From: Cystobacter ferrugineus
Lineage (GTDB): Bacteria > Myxococcota > Myxococcia > Myxococcales > Myxococcaceae
DNA: 64,000 nt
Reading direction: 5' to 3'
Assembly (NCBI RefSeq): GCF_001887355.1
Contig: NZ_MPIN01000013.1
Span: 218,044 to 282,043, forward strand
Shown: positions 17,423-26,342 of the stretch, in pieces
Layout: every line of letters starts with the position of its first letter
Position numbering within the stretch: position 1 is the first letter of the stretch
The notes under the pieces: generated by a model
Told to the model about the DNA's origin: nothing
What the model saw: the letters and a program-made list of their open reading frames with translations, nothing else
Database searches by the model: none
Position numbers and translations under genes: made by a program

Positions 17423-18124
17423 CTACTCGTAGTCCACCTCGGAGCCGCCGGAGCGCTCCACCTGGACCTTGGCGGGCTTGGACCCGGCCTTGACGGTGGA
17501 GCCTCCGGACAGCTCACCCCGCAGTTGTTGCGTGGGCGAAGCCTCCACGTGGGTGCCCCCGCTGGCCTCCACCTCCAGCGTCTCCACCTGGACCTTGCGC
17601 GCCTGGATGGTCGAGCCGCCACTGCCCTCCACCTTCATCTCCGCCGCGCGGCCCCGGAGGGTCACCTCCGCGCCGCCGCTGGCCTCCACCTCCAGCTTCT
17701 TCGTGTCCACCCCGGCCACGAGCAGCTCACCGCCGCCGCTGGCCTCCAGCTCCAGCTCGCTGGCGGGGGTGACCTCCGCGTCGACATGGGCGCCGCCGCT
17801 GGCCGACACGTGCTCGATTCGCGGGTTGGTGACGTAGAGGCGCACGTCCCGGATTCCCGAGGAGAACCACGAGCCCTTGTCCACCCGCGTCGTCAGGATG
17901 CCGTCCTTCACCTCGAGTTTGATCCGCGCCAGATCCTCGGCACGGCCCTCCAACCGGACCGACCTGGCGCCCGGCTTCACCTCGGCGCGCAGGCCATGGC
18001 TCACGGCCACGCCGCGGAAGTCGGGGACCTCGATCGTGCCTGGACTCGGGGGGGCGGCCTTGTCCTGCGCGAGCACGGGAGCGGACACCAGGAGGACCAG
18101 GGGCAGCAGCAGGGAGCGTGACAT
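17423..18124 (-). CDS. secreted GIN-domain (DUF2807-type) protein
   Basis: A 233-aa protein with a clear signal peptide (LLLPLVLLVSAPVLA) and then a beta-helix-like repeat of about 20 residues carrying SGG: SASGGAHV, EASGGGEL, EASGGAEV, EGSGGSTI, EASGGTHV, ELSGGSTV, ERSGGSEV. This is the putative auto-transporter adhesin head GIN domain. Probable cell-envelope or surface role. The ATG at 18124 starts at the signal peptide; the upstream in-frame start at 18202 would hide it. Confidence 0.85.
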   Translation of the reverse strand: MSRSLLLPLVLLVSAPVLAQDKAAPPSPGTIEVPDFRGVAVSHGLRAEVKPGARSVRLEGRAEDLARIKLEVKDGILTTRVDKGSWFSSGIRDVRLYVTNPRIEHVSASGGAHVDAEVTPASELELEASGGGELLVAGVDTKKLEVEASGGAEVTLRGRAAEMKVEGSGGSTIQARKVQVETLEVEASGGTHVEASPTQQLRGELSGGSTVKAGSKPAKVQVERSGGSEVDYE

Positions 18125-18242
18125 GTCTGTGACCTCGGGAAGCAGGAGGCGCGGGGCCTCGGAGTCCTCGGGTCCTACGTCCCACTCCCGGGCCGATTGC
18201 ACCCGGGCCGCTCGCCTGCATCCTCACCAGGCGGTGACGGGC

Positions 18243-18965
18243 TCACGGCTGGACGGTGACGGAGCCGGCCAGGTTGCGCAGGATCTGCTCGGTGGCCGAG
18301 CTTCCCGCCGCCACGGAGTCCACTCCATCCAGCCACCGGTCATAGGCCAGGTGCAGGGTGCGGCTCGCCTCCAGCGACTCGGGCGACAGGGTGAGCCCCC
18401 CCAGCGTCACCTCGGTGTTGATGATGTCGCTCGTCTCCACGTGGAAGGGCACGGCGGGTCCACCCTCGGCGGGAATCCGCTCCCCCTCCAACACCAATGT
18501 CTTCCCCTCCATGTCGGGGTGCTCGCCCAGGCCCTCGGCATCCGCGTCCGCCGGGGCGAAGAGGAGGTGGACGCGGCAGTAGCTGTCCGGCGGAGGCCGC
18601 AGGGTGCCCAGCGCCAGTGCCTCGCCGTCCGCGGGCCCGAGCCCCATCACGTACGGCGTGCCGAGCTTCCGGGGACTGCCTTCCGAGTGCGCCTCGGCCG
18701 TACCGATGGGGGAGAGCGCGCGCAGCCACTTCCAGGCCGTGCTCTTCTGGCAGGCGAAGATCTCCACGGCGCTGAGCGTGACGCGGGCGCGGTGCAGGCG
18801 GATGCGGTCTCCCCGGTCGTTGAGGAACTCGCGCGTGGTGCCCTCCGCCCGCACTTCCTTCGCCGGGCGGAAGTCGAGGCCGAGGTGCAGCCGGGTGCCC
18901 TCCTCGCGATAACCACACGCGCACAGGGTCAGCAGGGCGAGGAGGAGAGGGGAGGAGGTTTTCAT
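18243..18965 (-). CDS. lipoprotein of unknown function paired with an outer-membrane protein
   Basis: A 240-aa lipoprotein (LLTLCACGYREEG). Strand-rich, with LHLGLDFRPAKEV, RIRLHRARVTLSAVEIFACQ and SYCRVHLLFAPADADAEG. I do not recognise the family with certainty; size and pattern resemble MbnP-like copper-associated proteins, a weak guess. Its start overlaps the outer-membrane gene's stop by four bases. With that gene and the Fur-controlled siderophore-interacting protein upstream it may belong to metal handling. Confidence 0.7.
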   Translation of the reverse strand: MKTSSPLLLALLTLCACGYREEGTRLHLGLDFRPAKEVRAEGTTREFLNDRGDRIRLHRARVTLSAVEIFACQKSTAWKWLRALSPIGTAEAHSEGSPRKLGTPYVMGLGPADGEALALGTLRPPPDSYCRVHLLFAPADADAEGLGEHPDMEGKTLVLEGERIPAEGGPAVPFHVETSDIINTEVTLGGLTLSPESLEASRTLHLAYDRWLDGVDSVAAGSSATEQILRNLAGSVTVQP

Positions 18966-19855
18966 AGATCGTGGACGAGCGCGGCCTGGAGGATGGGGGT
19001 GGGCCGGACGTTGCCGCGCAACTGGTTGAAGACGGGCACGCGCACCCCGAGCTGCACCACCACGTCCGTGACGGGGCTGAAGAGCACGTCGGGCGACACG
19101 TACGCGATGGCGCCGCTGCCCACCTCGTCCCGGACGCCGGCCTGGTTGCTCTCGCCCTCCACGCGGCCATCCACGGCGAGCCGCAGCGCCCAGGTGGGGC
19201 TCGGCTGGAACTGCGCGGCCAGGGTGGAGAGCACCGAGGGGCCCGCGCGGAAGTCCTCGCGCCCGCGCGTGGGGAGGTAGCCCGTGGCGCTGGCGATGAA
19301 GGACCAGTCCCCCGCGTAGGCCGTATAGGACAGCCCCAGGAAGGGATCCCACGAGCCCGTGCCGAGCTGGGCATCCAGCGACAGCGGCAGGCCCCGGGCC
19401 GTCTGGGTGACGGAGGTGGGCAGCCGGCTGCCCACGAGCACGCTCACGAGGTGGTTGGCGGAGAACTCCCGGTCCCGGAAGAGGAAGAAGCGGGCGCCGA
19501 CCTCCATGTCCCCGAGGCCCCAGCCCCCCTCGCGCGCGAGGCTGACGTCCTGGACGCTCCGGGCCTGCAGGGGCGCCGTGACGGACAGGAAGAGCCAGGG
19601 CACGGGGGCATAGGCCACCGAGAGATCCATGCGCAGCTCGCGCAGATCGAGGTTGTCCACGCGGGGCTGGCCCGACGCGAGGCTCCAGGCGCGCACCTGG
19701 GTGGCCAGACGCAGGCGCCCGGCGAAGGGCTGCTCGGTGCCCATGGACGTCAGGGTGGGGTCACCACAGGCACAGGTGGCGCAGGCGAGTGCCTCCCGGG
19801 GCATCAGGAGGAGCAGGGGGGCCAGGGCGGCGAGGGCGAGTCGGATCTTCCACAT
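18962..19855 (-). CDS. probable outer-membrane beta-barrel protein with Cys motif
   Basis: A 297-aa protein with a signal peptide ending at EALA, then ACATCACGDP, a short Cys motif close to the mature N-terminus. The rest alternates aromatic/hydrophobic strands (LRMDLSVAYAPVPWLFLSVTAPL, LGLSYTAYAGDWSFIASATGYL), as in transporter-like outer-membrane barrels. It ends in a hydrophobic-aromatic pattern without a final Phe. The CATCACGDP motif could bind a metal such as copper (inference). It begins 57 bases after the siderophore-interacting gene, so co-transcription is likely. Confidence 0.75.
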   Translation of the reverse strand: MWKIRLALAALAPLLLLMPREALACATCACGDPTLTSMGTEQPFAGRLRLATQVRAWSLASGQPRVDNLDLRELRMDLSVAYAPVPWLFLSVTAPLQARSVQDVSLAREGGWGLGDMEVGARFFLFRDREFSANHLVSVLVGSRLPTSVTQTARGLPLSLDAQLGTGSWDPFLGLSYTAYAGDWSFIASATGYLPTRGREDFRAGPSVLSTLAAQFQPSPTWALRLAVDGRVEGESNQAGVRDEVGSGAIAYVSPDVLFSPVTDVVVQLGVRVPVFNQLRGNVRPTPILQAALVHDL

Positions 19856-19912
19856 GGCGCACGCACTCTAGGGCGAGCCGCCCGCCCAGCCCCCTGCGGC
19901 GAGTTGTCGCGC

Positions 19913-20725
19913 CTACCCCTTGGAGTCGTGATGGTCGCCTACTCCACGTTTCCAGTAGCCGGTCACCCGGGTCCACTCCTTCTTCAAGCCGCGCTCCTGG
20001 GTCAGGTGCTCGCGGATGGGCTTGAGCGTGGTGGCCTCGCCCGCCACCCAGGTGAAGCCGTCCCCCGGGGGCAGTTGCACCTGGCGCAGCGCCTTCTCCA
20101 GGAGGTTCGTCGTCCCGGGCTCGGCCCCGTTGCGGTGCAGCCAGGTGATGGTCGCCTGGGCCTTGGTGTCGAAGCGCTGCTCCTCGGAGGCGTCGGCCAC
20201 CTCGATGAAGACGAGGGCGCGCGCCCCGGCGGGGAGCTCCTCGAGCCGGCGGCCGATGGCGGGCAGGGCGCTCGCGTCGCCCGCGAGCAGGTACCAGTCG
20301 AAGTCGTTGGCCACGTAGAACGTGCCGCGGGGGCCTCCCACGCCGAGGAAGTCTCCCGGCTTGGCCTGGGCGGCCCACGACGAGGCGGGCCCGGCGCCAT
20401 GCAGCACGAAGTCGATGTCCAGCTCTCCCTTGGCCGGGTCATACCGGCGGGGCGTGTAGTCGCGCGAGGCGGGCTTGGGCTTGCCCTCCGGCATCGTCAG
20501 CCCCTGGGGCCCCAGCACCGGCATGGACGGCATGCGCTGCCCCGGCTCGGCGAAGAACAGCTTCACGTGATCATCCGCCCCGGGGCTCTGGAAGCCCTCC
20601 AGCTCCGGGCCTCCCACCGTGATCCGCCGCATGTGCGGGCCGATCTGCGTCACCCGCTGCACCTCGAGCAGCCGCAGCTTCACGGGTAGGGGTCCTCGCC
20701 GGCCAGCGCGTTCGGTTGGCTCCAT
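19913..20725 (-). CDS. siderophore-interacting protein (FAD/NAD(P)H ferric-siderophore reductase)
   Basis: A 270-aa cytoplasmic flavoprotein of the ViuB/YqjH family. Features are MRRITVGGPELEGF (FAD domain start), SRDYTPRRYD (the RxYTxR flavin motif in modified form), FVLHGAGPASSWAAQAKPGD, YLLAGDASALPAI (nucleotide binding) and GFTWVAGEAT near the C-terminus. It reduces ferric siderophores to free iron. A Fur box lies 24-42 bases upstream of the start, so it should be repressed when iron is plentiful. Confidence 0.92.
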   Translation of the reverse strand: MEPTERAGRRGPLPVKLRLLEVQRVTQIGPHMRRITVGGPELEGFQSPGADDHVKLFFAEPGQRMPSMPVLGPQGLTMPEGKPKPASRDYTPRRYDPAKGELDIDFVLHGAGPASSWAAQAKPGDFLGVGGPRGTFYVANDFDWYLLAGDASALPAIGRRLEELPAGARALVFIEVADASEEQRFDTKAQATITWLHRNGAEPGTTNLLEKALRQVQLPPGDGFTWVAGEATTLKPIREHLTQERGLKKEWTRVTGYWKRGVGDHHDSKG

Positions 20726-20748
20726 CAGTCTATCTCCTGGATATTATT

Positions 20749-20767
20749 GATAATGATTCGCATTGTC
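20749..20767 (-). promoter_or_regulatory. Fur box
   Basis: GATAATGATTCGCATTGTC matches 15 of 19 positions of the E. coli Fur consensus. It sits immediately upstream of the siderophore-interacting protein gene in an otherwise GC-rich region, where such an AT-rich palindrome is unlikely by chance. Confidence 0.85.
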
Positions 20768-20956
20768 ATATTGGACGGAGAGCCGGGGGGCAACCTGAAT
20801 CCGCCTCCTGGGTAGGGAGGCAGGGGAGCCCCTCGCGGGTGGCCGCCGGGTGACGGGAAGGTGAAGCGGGCGGGAAGAGGGCAAGCGAAGGGACGGGGAT
20901 GCTGGGGGCGGGCGGGAGTGTGCTAGAAAACATACGCCATTCCCCCCCTGCTCTCT

Positions 20957-21436
20957 ATGCTGGATTCCCTCTCCGTACCGAAACGACGTGTGGCGGCCGA
21001 GTTCATCCTGCCGGGTGGCTCCTCACGCAAGGTCGCCGTGTTCCTCGCCGAAGCCACTCCCGCGCGCGCCGGAGGCGAGCGGCTCTCGGATCTGCTCAAC
21101 GACAGTGGCTCCCAGTTCATCCCCGCGCTCGACGCGGAGACGGAGACCATGACGTTCGTGCACTGCGAGAACCTCGCCATGGCGCGCGTGGCCGCCGAGC
21201 ACGAGCCCAACGTCGTCGATCCGTTCAACATCCCCACCGAGCACGAGGTGGAGGTGCGGCTGACGGACGGGCAGCGGCTGCGCGGGCTCATCACCTACGT
21301 GCTGCCCGAAGCCCACTCGCGCCTGACGGACTACCTCAACAGCGCCCCTCCGTTCTTCCCCATCCTTCAAGAGGCGGGGCAGGTCGTTCTCGTCAACAAG
21401 AAACACGTCGCGTACGTGGAAACCCTTCGCCGCTGA
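20957..21436 (+). CDS. tandem DUF6812-like protein upstream of the PilT-like gene
   Basis: A 159-aa cytoplasmic protein with two related halves. Residues about 13-78 (ILPGGSSRKVAVFL...RLSDLLNDSGSQFIP...TFVHCENLAMARV) align with about 85-157 (VRLTDGQRLRGLIT...RLTDYLNSAPPFFP...VLVNKKHVAYV). This is an internal duplication of one small beta domain. The next start is six bases after its stop, so it is co-transcribed with the motility ATPase. The role is unknown; the context suggests a type IV pilus or polarity accessory. Confidence 0.75.
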   Translation: MLDSLSVPKRRVAAEFILPGGSSRKVAVFLAEATPARAGGERLSDLLNDSGSQFIPALDAETETMTFVHCENLAMARVAAEHEPNVVDPFNIPTEHEVEVRLTDGQRLRGLITYVLPEAHSRLTDYLNSAPPFFPILQEAGQVVLVNKKHVAYVETLRR

Positions 21437-21442
21437 GTAGCC

Positions 21443-23104
21443 ATGGCCCGGTTCGACGCCTTCATCGACAAGCTCTACAAGGAATCCGCTGTCGCCATCA
21501 TGCTGGAGACCGGCAGTGGCATCACCCTGCGCACCGCCACGGGCAACGTGCCCATGGTCAAGGCGGGACTCAACTCGCAGCAGATCATCGGCGCGCTCTC
21601 GGAGATCGTCCCCGCGGATCTGCGCGCCAACTTCCCTCCCGAGGGGGTGTCCACCTTCCCGTACTCGGCCCCCGCGGGCGCCGTGCAGGTGAAGGTGCAG
21701 AACGTCTCGGGCCACCTGAAGGTGGCGCTGGTGCCCTACAAGGCCCCGGCCGCGGCGGCCAACACCGTCGTGGCGGCGCCCTCGGCCCCAGCCGCCCTGG
21801 ATCTGCCCCCGTCCTCCGGTGAGGAGAAGCTGGAGCTGGCCTCGCCCGCGGACATGATGGACCTGGCGGCCCGGGGCTCCGGGGGCGCCTTCACCTCGCC
21901 CCCGCCCGCCGCCGCCAGGGCCCCCGCCAAGGCTCCCGCGCCGACGCCGGCCCCGGCTCCGGCCGCCCCCGAGCCGTCCAACATCAAGGTCCTGCCCGTG
22001 GAGGCGGATCCGGACGCGCACAAGACGCTGCTCGGCCTGCTCAACCGCATGCTCGACAAGAAGGCCTCGGACCTTCACATGTCCAGCCAGGTGGTGCCCA
22101 TGCTGCGCATCGACGGCGACATGGTGCCCCAGGAGGACTACCGCGAGCTGTCGCATGACCGGCTCAAGGCCATGCTCTGGAGCATCGCGCCGGAGAAGAA
22201 CAAGAAGCAGTGGGAGGAGACGCGCGACACGGACTTCGCCTACGAGACCGACCGCGCCCGCTTCCGCGTCAACGTCTTCGAGGATCGCAAGGGCATCGGC
22301 TCGGTGATGCGGCAGATCCCCACGAAGATCATGACGGCCGAGGACATGGGCCTGTCCAAGCACATCCTCGACCTGTGCTTCCTGAGCAAGGGCCTGGTGC
22401 TCGTCACCGGCCCCACCGGCTCGGGCAAGTCCACCACGCTCGCGGCGATGATCGACTACATCAATCGCAACCGCGAGGATCACATCATCACGATCGAGGA
22501 CCCGATCGAGTTCGTCCACCCGAACAAGAAGTGTCTGGTCAACCAGCGCGAGGTCCACGTCCACACGCACGGCTTCAAGAACGCGCTGCGCGCCGCGCTG
22601 CGCGAGGACCCGGACATCGTGCTCGTGGGCGAAATGCGAGACCTGGAGACGATCGCCATCGCCATCGAAACGGCCGAAACGGGCCACCTCGTCTTCGGCA
22701 CCCTGCACACCAACACGGCGCCCTCGACGGTGGACCGCATCATCGACCAGTTCCCCGCGGACCGTCAGGAGCAGATCCGCATGATGCTCTCCGAGTCCCT
22801 CAAGGGCGTCATCTCGCAGATGCTCGTGAAGAAGATTGGTGGAGGCCGCGTGCCCGCGCAGGAGGTGCTCCTGTGCACCAGCTCCGTCGCCAACCTCATC
22901 CGCGAGGGCAAGACGTTCCAGATTCCGTCCATCATGCAGACCTCGCGCGGCATCGGCATGTCCACGCTCAACGACTCGCTGTTCGATCTCGTCAAGCGCA
23001 AGCTGTGCGAGCCGAATGACGCCTACATCAAGGCCGTGGCCAAGGGCGAGTTCAAGCAGATGCTCGAGCGCGCGGGCTACAAGCTCGACCTGCCCACGAC
23101 CTGA
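21443..23104 (+). CDS. PilT/PilU-like type IV pilus retraction ATPase with long N-terminal extension
   Basis: A 553-aa protein, against about 350-370 aa for PilT. Residues 1-95 form an extra domain and 110-190 an Ala/Pro-rich linker. From about 195 the PilT core follows: KKASDLHMSSQVVPMLRIDG, Walker A GPTGSGKSTT, Asp box DHIITIEDPIEF, Walker B DPDIVLVGEMRD, His box TGHLVFGTLHTN and NLIREGKTFQIPS, which corresponds to the AIRNLIRE element of retraction ATPases. All catalytic motifs are intact. Myxobacteria carry several PilT paralogues; this is probably not the housekeeping pilT. Confidence 0.9.
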   Translation: MARFDAFIDKLYKESAVAIMLETGSGITLRTATGNVPMVKAGLNSQQIIGALSEIVPADLRANFPPEGVSTFPYSAPAGAVQVKVQNVSGHLKVALVPYKAPAAAANTVVAAPSAPAALDLPPSSGEEKLELASPADMMDLAARGSGGAFTSPPPAAARAPAKAPAPTPAPAPAAPEPSNIKVLPVEADPDAHKTLLGLLNRMLDKKASDLHMSSQVVPMLRIDGDMVPQEDYRELSHDRLKAMLWSIAPEKNKKQWEETRDTDFAYETDRARFRVNVFEDRKGIGSVMRQIPTKIMTAEDMGLSKHILDLCFLSKGLVLVTGPTGSGKSTTLAAMIDYINRNREDHIITIEDPIEFVHPNKKCLVNQREVHVHTHGFKNALRAALREDPDIVLVGEMRDLETIAIAIETAETGHLVFGTLHTNTAPSTVDRIIDQFPADRQEQIRMMLSESLKGVISQMLVKKIGGGRVPAQEVLLCTSSVANLIREGKTFQIPSIMQTSRGIGMSTLNDSLFDLVKRKLCEPNDAYIKAVAKGEFKQMLERAGYKLDLPTT

Positions 23105-23114
23105 GGCACCCGGC

Positions 23115-23150
23115 GGGGGCGCCGCCGCGCGCGTGGCGGCGCTCCCTTCA
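23115..23150 (+). terminator. GC-rich hairpin after the PilT-like gene
   Basis: A 12-bp arm at 23115-23126 pairs with 23135-23146 with one G-U pair around an 8-base loop, followed by a weak TTCAAGTT. It lies 11 bases after the stop codon. Confidence 0.5.
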
Positions 23151-23298
23151 AGTTGCGTGGTGGTCTCCGGCTCCTCCCCGGCCGCGGCGACCGTCACCTC
23201 CACCTTCTCGGCCCCGCGTGAGGGCATCCCCCTCTGTATGGTTGGATGCCCCGCGTCCTATCCTTCAGGGTTGTTTCACCTGGGGGAAAGGTAGCGCC

Positions 23299-24671
23299 AT
23301 GGAGAATGAATACCGGAGTCCCGAGGCGGGGAAGGGCGGCGGTACGCAGCTTGAGGTTCGGCGGAACCCGCGGGGCACGCCGTGGTGGGCCTCGCGATTT
23401 GTGGCGCTGGTGCTCCTCGGGCTGCAGACGGCATGCGCGACGGGCTACCCCATGGGCGGGATGCTCGCTGGCGGCGCGCGCCATCGGTTGCGGGTGCAGC
23501 GCACGAGTCCCAGGTCACAGGAGGGCGCTGGCCAGGCCCAGAGGGTGTCTTCAACGAGGACCGGGGCGGCCATTGAGGACACCGAGGGCACTGATGCTGG
23601 CACTGAGGCGCGCGAAGCCGCGGTCCCGACGGAGGTTGGCGCGGCCGAGTCTGCCAGGGCGCCGGAACGGGCCCGGAATCGATCGCGCGGCGTGCGCGTG
23701 GTGGACGAGGAGGTACACCCGGAGGGGAAGGGCGGTGGATGGCCGGATGGAGTGGGTGACGGGCGGCCGTTCGATGTGCCCATGACGCTCGACTACTTCC
23801 AGGGGTTCCTCGCGCAAGCTGGCGTGCCCAGCACCGTGTTGCCCAGGGACGGGCGCACACTGGCGCCTCAGCAGGCATTGGAGCTGGTGCAGCACCTGCT
23901 CTCCACGCCGGTGACGCTGGGCAACTTTGGGCTGCGCCGCATGGCGGCGCACCTGCTCTTGGAGGTAGCCGCTGGCGGCGAGGGGGTGACGAGGGACGAG
24001 CTCCATGCGCGAATGCGGCGCTTCTCGCGGTTGCTGGTGCTTCGTCCGGACGGATACCTGGTGAGGGCTACAACGGGAGTGGCGGTCCAGCAAGCCGGTC
24101 AGGTCGTACTCGCCGAGGGCTTCTCGCGGTGCGTCTGGTCGCGGTTCCTGTAGGGGGATCCGTTGCTGTAGCGGGCAACGCGCTGAGTGCCACCTACGTC
24201 CTGCACATGGCCAACGTGGGAGCGCAGGGTGGCGGGGGGGGGAGCGGCTGGCCTCCCTCGGGTGGTCCTGGGAAGTGGGAGCCGGCAAACGAGAGCATGT
24301 CGGAGGACTCTCGCTGTTACCAATGCCAGGTGACAGGAGCGCCGCCGGGGTGGGTCTACCGCGTGTGGAGGAACGGAGAGAAGGCGGACTTCGACGGCTA
24401 CAGCATCTCGGAGGGTGTTCTACAGGACGGCAAAGCGTTCAGCTATGCCAAGCACTTCGACGAGAACCTTGAACCCAAGGAATATTTTCGAGGCGCAAAG
24501 AAGATGCTGGAGACAGCGAAGCGCCAGCTCAGGGTAGCCGATGGTGTCCCTATTCGGTGGTACGTGGCGGAGCCGGAGATGGTCGGTATTCTTGAGAAGA
24601 TGCTTGAGAATGCGGGCCTTCACGGGATTGAGGTTGTCTACCAGCGGGCTTCAGCGGGAGGCGTGCCATGA
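23299..24671 (+). pseudogene. SitA-like lipoprotein toxin with Tox-REase-5 domain, frame-broken
   Basis: Two frames are needed. 23299-24153 encodes a lipoprotein N-terminus (VLLGLQTAC) and a conserved pre-toxin region (MTLDYFQGFLAQAGV, LLSTPVTLGNFGLRRMAAHLLLEV, LVLRPDGYLVRATTG) and stops. 24129-24671 in another frame resumes with a hydrophobic stretch and the nuclease domain YQCQVTGAPPGWVYRV, KADFDGYSI, VLQDGKAFSYA (Asp and Lys of the REase core) and ending IEVVYQRA. A middle part of perhaps 150 residues expected between the halves is missing, so deletion plus frameshift is the best reading. The second ORF could still be translated from GTG 24129. The stop overlaps the immunity start by four bases. 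Confidence 0.7.
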
Positions 24672-25387
24672 CGGAGAGGTACTACGCAGGCGTCTACTGG
24701 CCAGCCCGGCTTGAGTCCGCGGAGGAGTGCGCCCGGCGTTCGGTTGCATTCTTTCGTCTCCTCGCGCAGTGCGACGAGATTTACGCTCGTTGGTTCGAGC
24801 AGGGGGACTCACTGGAGGAAGCGCTTCAGAGGGAGTTCACGCCGGATGTTGGGACCTTCCTTCGCTACTTCCAGTGTGAGGAAAACCAGCTCGGAAAGGA
24901 CGGATTTAGCCTTGGCGCCTGGACGGGGCACGCGGAGGCCGGGCGCGGGGGCATGGTGCAACTCACTTGTGGGGATGCATCTGGAGCCTACCCCAATAGC
25001 TGCGTGCTTTATCTCCCCCGGGCGGACGTTGAACCAGAGGGTGCACGCGTGCTGACAGCTCCCGTCCTGGTGCGCGTGCTGCGGGCAATGGTGCTCGCGT
25101 GGGAGCCGCTCTTCGGCGTCATCGCCACCCATGAGTTTCGTAGGGCGCTTCGACCTGCGAGAGATCCGCGGGGCTTCGCGGGTTGGCTCACCTACGTAGC
25201 GCGTGCGCGCGGGGATGTGCCTCCGCTGCCTCCGCCCGTCCGAGCGGAGCCAGTAGAGGACAAGGGGACGGTCATGATCCTGGCACCGGAGCGTCTGAGC
25301 GCCTCCAACCCAGAGCACCTGGCGCTCGGTCGCAGGGTCCAGGAGGTGTTGGACGCGAAGGGCCTACTCCGCCCAGTGCTCTCGTAG
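24668..25387 (+). CDS. Imm52-family immunity protein
   Basis: A 239-aa protein of the immunity family normally paired with Tox-REase-5 toxins. Visible features: YYAGVYWPARLESAEECARR at the start, ARWFEQGDSLEEALQ, VLRAMVLAWEPLFGV, DPRGFAGWLTYVARARG, and a C-terminal PVEDKGTVMILAPERLSASN. It would bind and block the nuclease in the cytoplasm. It is intact although the toxin gene before it is broken, so it may now protect only against kin carrying the active toxin. Confidence 0.85.
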   Translation: MTERYYAGVYWPARLESAEECARRSVAFFRLLAQCDEIYARWFEQGDSLEEALQREFTPDVGTFLRYFQCEENQLGKDGFSLGAWTGHAEAGRGGMVQLTCGDASGAYPNSCVLYLPRADVEPEGARVLTAPVLVRVLRAMVLAWEPLFGVIATHEFRRALRPARDPRGFAGWLTYVARARGDVPPLPPPVRAEPVEDKGTVMILAPERLSASNPEHLALGRRVQEVLDAKGLLRPVLS

Positions 25388-25565
25388 AGGCTGCGTGCGC
25401 CCCAACGTCCACTTCTCTGGATATGGGCGCGAGCGCTGGCCGTAGGAATCGGGCTCTCGGCCCCCTCCTGCTGCCCAGAGGTGACTGCTCGACATGCGCC
25501 CCATGGACCCCTACTCCCTGAGTCCCTGACGCGGGCGCGGCTCCGGCGCTAACCTTGGTTCTCGA

Positions 25566-26330
25566 ATGAAGGACTCCAGCGAACCGCCTCCCGTCATCTA
25601 CCTGTCCGACCGGCGGCCCACCCTCAAGGATCTCCCCACCTTCAAGCCCGCCGGGGAGTCCACCTCCGAGGCTCCGTCCCCGGACGAGGGCCTGTCCGAG
25701 GCGGAGTTGTTCCAGGAGATCGAGGTGCGCCAGGCGCTCCTGCTCGAGCGGCTCATCCCCCTGGCCGCCCCGGCGATGAAGCACTTCCAGCTCGCCCCCC
25801 TGCGCGAGCGCCTCGACTTCCCGGCCGGCTCGCTGGAGGCGCGGCGGCGCGCCCTGGAAGCGCGGCTGGGCACCCATCCGGACAAGGTCCTGCGCGAGGC
25901 GTGGTTGGACTCGCCGGGCTATCCGCTCGGGGTGGATTCCGGCCTGTCGGTCTCGGGACAACCCCGCTGCGGCTCCCAGAACGGCGTGCACCTGCGCCGC
26001 TCCCTGTTCCTCCTGCCCGACGAGATGCTGGCCTACGTCGAGGAGGTGGGAATCTGGTGCAGTGGGGGCCCGGACGGGTACGAGAGCACCTTCACCCCGA
26101 TGAACGCGCGGCGCATCGTCGTGCTGGACGCGGTGCGCCTGTTTCCCTTGCACCGGTTGATCGCGGGACTGCGCGGCCTGCTGTGGTTCGACCGGGGCGC
26201 GCCCCAGCTCCCGCCCGAGCCGGGACTGGAAGCGCGGCGGGCGGGCTTCCTCTCCCTGGTGCGCGACTTCTCCCAGGCCACGGCCGTCTACAACGAGCGG
26301 TTGCGCCAGATGGCGCTCGATTCCACCTGA
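25566..26330 (+). CDS. conserved hypothetical protein
   Basis: A 254-aa soluble protein without signal peptide. It has a charged, Pro-rich N-terminus (about 1-45), a helical segment EAELFQEIEVRQALLLERLIPLA, and a C-terminal part with VEEVGIWCSGGPDGYESTFTPMNARRIVVLD. I do not recognise a family. It is convergent with the MFS gene 12 bases away and appears monocistronic. The 178 bases upstream hold no clear feature. Confidence 0.7.
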   Translation: MKDSSEPPPVIYLSDRRPTLKDLPTFKPAGESTSEAPSPDEGLSEAELFQEIEVRQALLLERLIPLAAPAMKHFQLAPLRERLDFPAGSLEARRRALEARLGTHPDKVLREAWLDSPGYPLGVDSGLSVSGQPRCGSQNGVHLRRSLFLLPDEMLAYVEEVGIWCSGGPDGYESTFTPMNARRIVVLDAVRLFPLHRLIAGLRGLLWFDRGAPQLPPEPGLEARRAGFLSLVRDFSQATAVYNERLRQMALDST

Positions 26331-26342
26331 GCGCGCCGGGCG

